Part shown: positions 6,459 through 9,510 of the stretch, one piece after another
Position numbering within the stretch: position 1 is the stretch's first letter
Layout: every line of letters starts with the position of its first letter
Source of the DNA: an uncultured Clostridia bacterium
GTDB lineage: Bacteria > Bacillota > Clostridia > Christensenellales > Aristaeellaceae
DNA length: 9,510 nt
Assembly: GCA_934643535.1 (NCBI GenBank)
Contig: CAKUCE010000113.1
Span: forward strand, 1 to 9,510
Direction: 5' to 3'
Notes under the pieces: generated by a model
The model's input: the letters and a program-made list of their open reading frames with translations, nothing else
The model's database searches: none
What the model was told of the DNA's origin: nothing
Translations under genes and position numbers: made by a program

Positions 6459-7874
6459 TTACTGGGCGGCCTTCCAGGCGTCGATCTGAGCCTGAGCCTC
6501 GGTGATGATGTCGTTCAGGCCTTCGGCTTCCATTTCCTCGTACATGGTCTTCACGGTGGTTTCCGGATCCACGGAGCCGGTCAGCAGTTCGGGATGATAA
6601 CGATCCCAGATGGTCTTGCAGTTGGCGATCTGGTCTTCCACCTTGCCGGTGTCGAAGCTGAAGCCCAGCAGCACGGAGGGCTCGGCCTTCTCGTTCAGCT
6701 CCTTCACTTCGTCCCACTGGTTGAACTCCACGTCGTCGGTGGGGGTCACGGCGAAGAAGGTGCCCTGCGTGTAGCCGGCCATACCCCAGTTGGAGTTGTT
6801 CTTGTGGACGCGGCCGTCGGCGGTGTAGTCGAAGTTGTCGCCTTCCAGACCGTAGAAGAATGCGTCGCGAACCTTGGAGTCGGTGTTCATCAGGTTCAGG
6901 AACGCCAGAGCCTTTTCAGGATGCTCGGAGTTGACGGAAACGAAGTTCACGGAGCCCAGCACGGAGTCGTTGGACAGGATAGTGGGGCCGTAGGTGTAGG
7001 CGACCAGTTCCTTGCCCATGTTGGGGCCCCAAACGGTCTTGGCGGCGGAGGACCAGCCCTGAGCCAGGAAGCAGGCCTTGTAGGTGGGGCCTTCAGCCAG
7101 GTTGGCGGCGTCGGCGTTGATGATGCCGGACTCGAACCATTCGCGGACGATCTTCAGCTGATCCATCACGTCCTGCTGCTCGAAAATCTTCACAACCTTG
7201 GTCTCCTGATCGTCGTAGCGCACGCCGACGCCGCGCAGACCAGCGCCGAAGCCGTCATACACAAAGGGGATCTGAGAAACGCCGTCCTTGGTCACGGGGA
7301 AGGAAGCGGTGCCGGTCTTTTCCTTGATGGCCTTCAGGATAGGGGTGGCGTCCGCCAGGGTGTGGCAGTTCTGGGCGGCTTCTTCCAGACCCAGTTCCTT
7401 CAGCAGCTCCACGTCCCAGACGAAGTACTGGGTGATGGAGGAATCCTTGTAGGTAGGCACACCGTAGATGCGGCCTCCCACGCGGCAGGCGTCCCAGTAA
7501 CCGGCGGGGATCAGCTCCAGCAGGCCGGGAGCGTTGTCGGCCAGCAGGTCGGTGATGTCCAGATACGCGCCCACGGACACGTCGGCAACCAGGTTGCCGC
7601 TGTCGCCGAAGATGACGTCATAGGGCTCGTTGGAGTTGATGATGACGCTGCGGCGGTTGCCCCAGTCGCCCCAGCCGATGCATTCCACATCCAGCCTGGC
7701 GCCGATCTTCTCTTCGATGTAGGGGTTGAGATGCTCGATCCACGCGCTGTAGTTGTCGGGCTGTCCGTTGCCCAGCGTGATGATCTTCAGGGTGGGAACT
7801 TCCTCAGCGGAGGCGAAGCTGACCATGCACAGAGCCATGCACAGCGCCAGAACCAGAGACAGGATCTTTTTCAT
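6459..7874 (-). CDS. Extracellular sugar-binding protein of the ABC importer (LplA-like, DUF3502-type C-terminus)
   Basis: Solute-binding protein (471 aa) that captures the substrate outside the cell and delivers it to the two permeases. Residues 1-23 form a signal peptide: KK, a hydrophobic core, then FASA before EE, which fits signal peptidase I cleavage after Ala23. No lipobox is visible: the two Cys residues at 12 and 16 sit in the core, preceded by Leu, and none lies at the cleavage site. The mature part starts with a type I binding-protein fold (strand TLKIITLG, then EEKIGARLDVECIGWGDW). The C-terminal part, from about residue 400 (GFSFDTGKVEDQI, TGSVDPETTV, final DAWKAAQ), resembles the DUF3502 tail of LplA-like proteins. 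The ATG at 7874 is chosen because AAGGAG stands 9 nt upstream and the signal peptide begins there; the upstream ATG at 7967 lies inside the permease gene. The stop codon touches a G-rich hairpin. Confidence 0.95.
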   Translation of the reverse strand: MKKILSLVLALCMALCMVSFASAEEVPTLKIITLGNGQPDNYSAWIEHLNPYIEEKIGARLDVECIGWGDWGNRRSVIINSNEPYDVIFGDSGNLVADVSVGAYLDITDLLADNAPGLLELIPAGYWDACRVGGRIYGVPTYKDSSITQYFVWDVELLKELGLEEAAQNCHTLADATPILKAIKEKTGTASFPVTKDGVSQIPFVYDGFGAGLRGVGVRYDDQETKVVKIFEQQDVMDQLKIVREWFESGIINADAANLAEGPTYKACFLAQGWSSAAKTVWGPNMGKELVAYTYGPTILSNDSVLGSVNFVSVNSEHPEKALAFLNLMNTDSKVRDAFFYGLEGDNFDYTADGRVHKNNSNWGMAGYTQGTFFAVTPTDDVEFNQWDEVKELNEKAEPSVLLGFSFDTGKVEDQIANCKTIWDRYHPELLTGSVDPETTVKTMYEEMEAEGLNDIITEAQAQIDAWKAAQ

Positions 7875-7883
7875 GTTTGTTCT

Positions 7884-7889
7884 CTCCTT
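7884..7889 (-). promoter_or_regulatory. Ribosome binding site fixing the binding-protein start
   Basis: AAGGAG, preceded by a run of eight A, 9 nt before the ATG at 7874. It selects this start over the in-frame ATG at 7967. The A-rich leader may favour strong translation, as expected for a binding protein needed in excess over its permeases (inference). Confidence 0.8.
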
Positions 7890-7900
7890 TTTTTTATTCG

Positions 7901-8824
7901 TTAACCCTTTACCGCGCCGATCGTCAGTCCGGAAATGAAGTATTTCTGGAAGAACGGATACGCGCACGCGATAGGGATTACGATCACGATGGCAATGGCC
8001 ATGCGAACCGATTCGCCGGGCATCTGGGCCCGGTACTGCTGCAGGGAAACGCCGGCGGTGGGGTTGTTGGTCATGTACTCCAGCGAGCGCATGATGTTGT
8101 TCAAAAGCGCCTGCAGGGAGATGAGACGTTTATCGGAAATGTACAGGGACGAAAGGAACCAGTCGTTCCAGTAGCCGAAGCTCAGGAACAGGGCGATGGT
8201 GGCGAACAGCGGCTTGGAAATGGGCACCACGATGCTCAGAAAGGTGCGCATCTGGGTCGCGCCGTCGATCTTCGCCGACTCGATGATCCCGTCGGGAATC
8301 GAGGTCTTGAAGTAGGTCTTGCAGATGACGATGTTGTAGGAGCTGACCATCAGGGGTAAAATCAGCACCCAGATGGTGTTGCGCAGCCCCAGAATGTTGG
8401 AGTTGACCACGTAGCTGGCCACCAGACCGCCGCTGAAAAGCATGGGGATGAAGATGACCCAGGTGTAGAACTGCTTCAGCTTGAAGTTGGGCCGGGACAG
8501 GGCGTAGCCCATGGCCGTGGTAACGGACAGGCCCAGCAGCGTGCCGATACAGGTGACGGCCACGGAGATCAGCAGGGCGTTCAAAATGGTGTCCCGCTCG
8601 TTCCACAGGAACTGGTACGCCTTGGAGGAAAACTCAACCGGGAAGAAGGAGTAGCCCACCTGCCGGATGGATTCCTCCGAGGAGATGGAAATCATGAATA
8701 CCAGCACCACCGGCAGGATGGCGCAGGCGGCCAGCAGCACGAACAGAAGGTTGAACCCTGCGTTGGTGCCGGGGTTGATTCGGTTGATCTGAAAGGTGGA
8801 TTTCTTCGCTTTGGCTTCTTTCAT
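7901..8824 (-). CDS. ABC sugar transporter permease, LplC/YtcP-like
   Basis: Second permease (307 aa) of the CUT1 importer, full length for the family. About six membrane segments can be seen, near residues 24-46, 80-106, 119-140, 150-166, 196-216 and 273-294. The EAA loop for ATPase contact is at about 180-190 (IIESAKIDGAT), followed by the family's VVP. The C-terminus FFQKYFISGLTIGAVKG is characteristic of the LplC/YtcP type. The start is an ATG with a GAGGAGG ribosome binding site (8833-8839) 8 nt upstream, in the 15-bp gap after the first permease. The stop codon is 26 bp from the solute-binding protein start. No ATPase gene is in the window; importers of this type often use a shared MsmK/UgpC-like ATPase encoded elsewhere (known for related systems, inferred here). 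Confidence 0.96.
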   Translation of the reverse strand: MKEAKAKKSTFQINRINPGTNAGFNLLFVLLAACAILPVVLVFMISISSEESIRQVGYSFFPVEFSSKAYQFLWNERDTILNALLISVAVTCIGTLLGLSVTTAMGYALSRPNFKLKQFYTWVIFIPMLFSGGLVASYVVNSNILGLRNTIWVLILPLMVSSYNIVICKTYFKTSIPDGIIESAKIDGATQMRTFLSIVVPISKPLFATIALFLSFGYWNDWFLSSLYISDKRLISLQALLNNIMRSLEYMTNNPTAGVSLQQYRAQMPGESVRMAIAIVIVIPIACAYPFFQKYFISGLTIGAVKG

Positions 8825-8839
8825 TGCGCTCCCCTCCTC

Positions 8840-9510
8840 TTAAAACACCGCGCTGTCGGAATCGACCTTGGAGACGATGAAGTTCGTCAGCAGGATCGTG
8901 ATGCAGCAGGCTACGGACTGGAAGGTAGAGGCGGCGGCCGTCTTGCCGATGGGGGCGTTGCCCTGCAGGGCGGCGTAGACGTAGGTGTCAAAGGTGGAGG
9001 CGACCTTGTACAGGGAGTTGGGCACGCCCTGCGTGACCTGATAGAACAGACCGAAGTCGGAGGCGAAGATGCCGCCTACCGACAGGATGAACATCATCAC
9101 GATGACGGTCTTCAGCATGGGCATGGTGATGTACCGGGTCTGCTGCCACTTGCTGGCGCCGTCCAGCATGGCGGCCTCGTACAGGGAGCCGTCGATGCCG
9201 GTGATGGTGGCCAGATAGACCACCATGCCGTAGCCGGTGCCCTTCCAGACCTTGAGGATAACGAAGAACAGGGGCCAGTATGTGGCCTCGGAATACCAGC
9301 GGTGGGGCTGGCCGCCGAAGAAAACCACCACCCGGTTCAGGGTGCCGTAGTCGGTGTTGAGGAAGGCGAATACGAAGTAGCTGACCACGACCCAGCTTAG
9401 GAAGTGGGGGAAGAACATCAGGGTCTGATAGGTCTTGGAGGCCCGCTTGGAGTACAGCTCGTTGATCATGACGGCCAGCGTGACGGGAATGACGATGCCC
9501 AGAATGATGA
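8840..9510 (-). CDS. ABC sugar transporter permease, LplB-like (5' end outside window)
   Basis: Inner-membrane permease of a CUT1 oligosaccharide ABC importer, paired with the permease just downstream. The frame stays open to the window edge, so the gene is partial: 222 C-terminal residues are visible and roughly 90 N-terminal ones are probably missing compared with the usual length near 310. The visible part has several hydrophobic membrane segments. The cytoplasmic EAA loop that contacts the ATPase reads LYEAAMLDGASKWQQ and continues into a conserved ITMP. The internal Met at 9469 is not the start, because the frame upstream of it still encodes a hydrophobic segment (IILGIVIPVTLAV). The gene ends 15 bp before the next permease, so the two are almost certainly co-transcribed. 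The substrate cannot be read from the permease; the downstream enzymes suggest a mannose/GlcNAc oligosaccharide. Confidence 0.93.
   Translation of the reverse strand, partial: IILGIVIPVTLAVMINELYSKRASKTYQTLMFFPHFLSWVVVSYFVFAFLNTDYGTLNRVVVFFGGQPHRWYSEATYWPLFFVILKVWKGTGYGMVVYLATITGIDGSLYEAAMLDGASKWQQTRYITMPMLKTVIVMMFILSVGGIFASDFGLFYQVTQGVPNSLYKVASTFDTYVYAALQGNAPIGKTAAASTFQSVACCITILLTNFIVSKVDSDSAVF

Noticed and set aside
6144..6489. Small plus-strand open frames in the gap between binding protein and GH130
   Set aside because: No convincing ribosome binding site, the frames run through hairpins and repeats, and one ends inside the binding-protein gene.
7875..7967. Upstream in-frame ATG giving a 31-residue longer binding protein
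   Set aside because: It lies inside the permease gene, has no ribosome binding site, and would bury the signal peptide behind a charged stretch.

Overview
The window looks like part of a gut- or rumen-type Bacillota (Clostridia) genome. The support is high GC content, strong AGGAGG-type ribosome binding sites, tightly packed genes, and a CUT1 sugar importer of the LplA/LplB/LplC kind with a DUF3502-type binding protein. No rRNA, tRNA, mobile element, CRISPR array or phage gene is visible. A species cannot be named from the sequence alone.

All six real genes lie on the minus strand, so transcription runs from high to low coordinates. In that order they are: an LplB-like permease (cut off by the window edge at 9510), an LplC/YtcP-like permease, an extracellular solute-binding protein, a 361-bp gap full of hairpins and a probable promoter, a GH130 mannoside phosphorylase, a GH38 alpha-mannosidase and a GH20 beta-N-acetylhexosaminidase. 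Gaps within the transporter half are 15 and 26 bp. Gaps within the enzyme half are 40 and 2 bp. The last 157 bases of the window (1-157), downstream of the GH20 gene, hold only repeats and hairpins.

Read together, the genes describe import and cytoplasmic breakdown of a mannose- and GlcNAc-containing oligosaccharide, most simply a host N-glycan. The importer takes up the glycan, GH20 removes beta-GlcNAc, GH38 removes alpha-mannose, and GH130 phosphorolyses the remaining Man-beta-1,4-GlcNAc to mannose-1-phosphate and GlcNAc. None of the three enzymes has a signal peptide. The enzyme that would release the glycan from protein, the importer ATPase and any regulator are absent from the window.

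The non-coding parts are unusual. The gap at 6098-6458 holds two units of a 79-bp tandem repeat, each carrying a G-rich hairpin, followed in the direction of transcription by three further stem-loops. A diverged third copy of the G-rich hairpin lies downstream of the GH20 gene, and its stem differs by paired, compensating base changes. The long open frames on the plus strand are shadows of the minus-strand genes and are not annotated.
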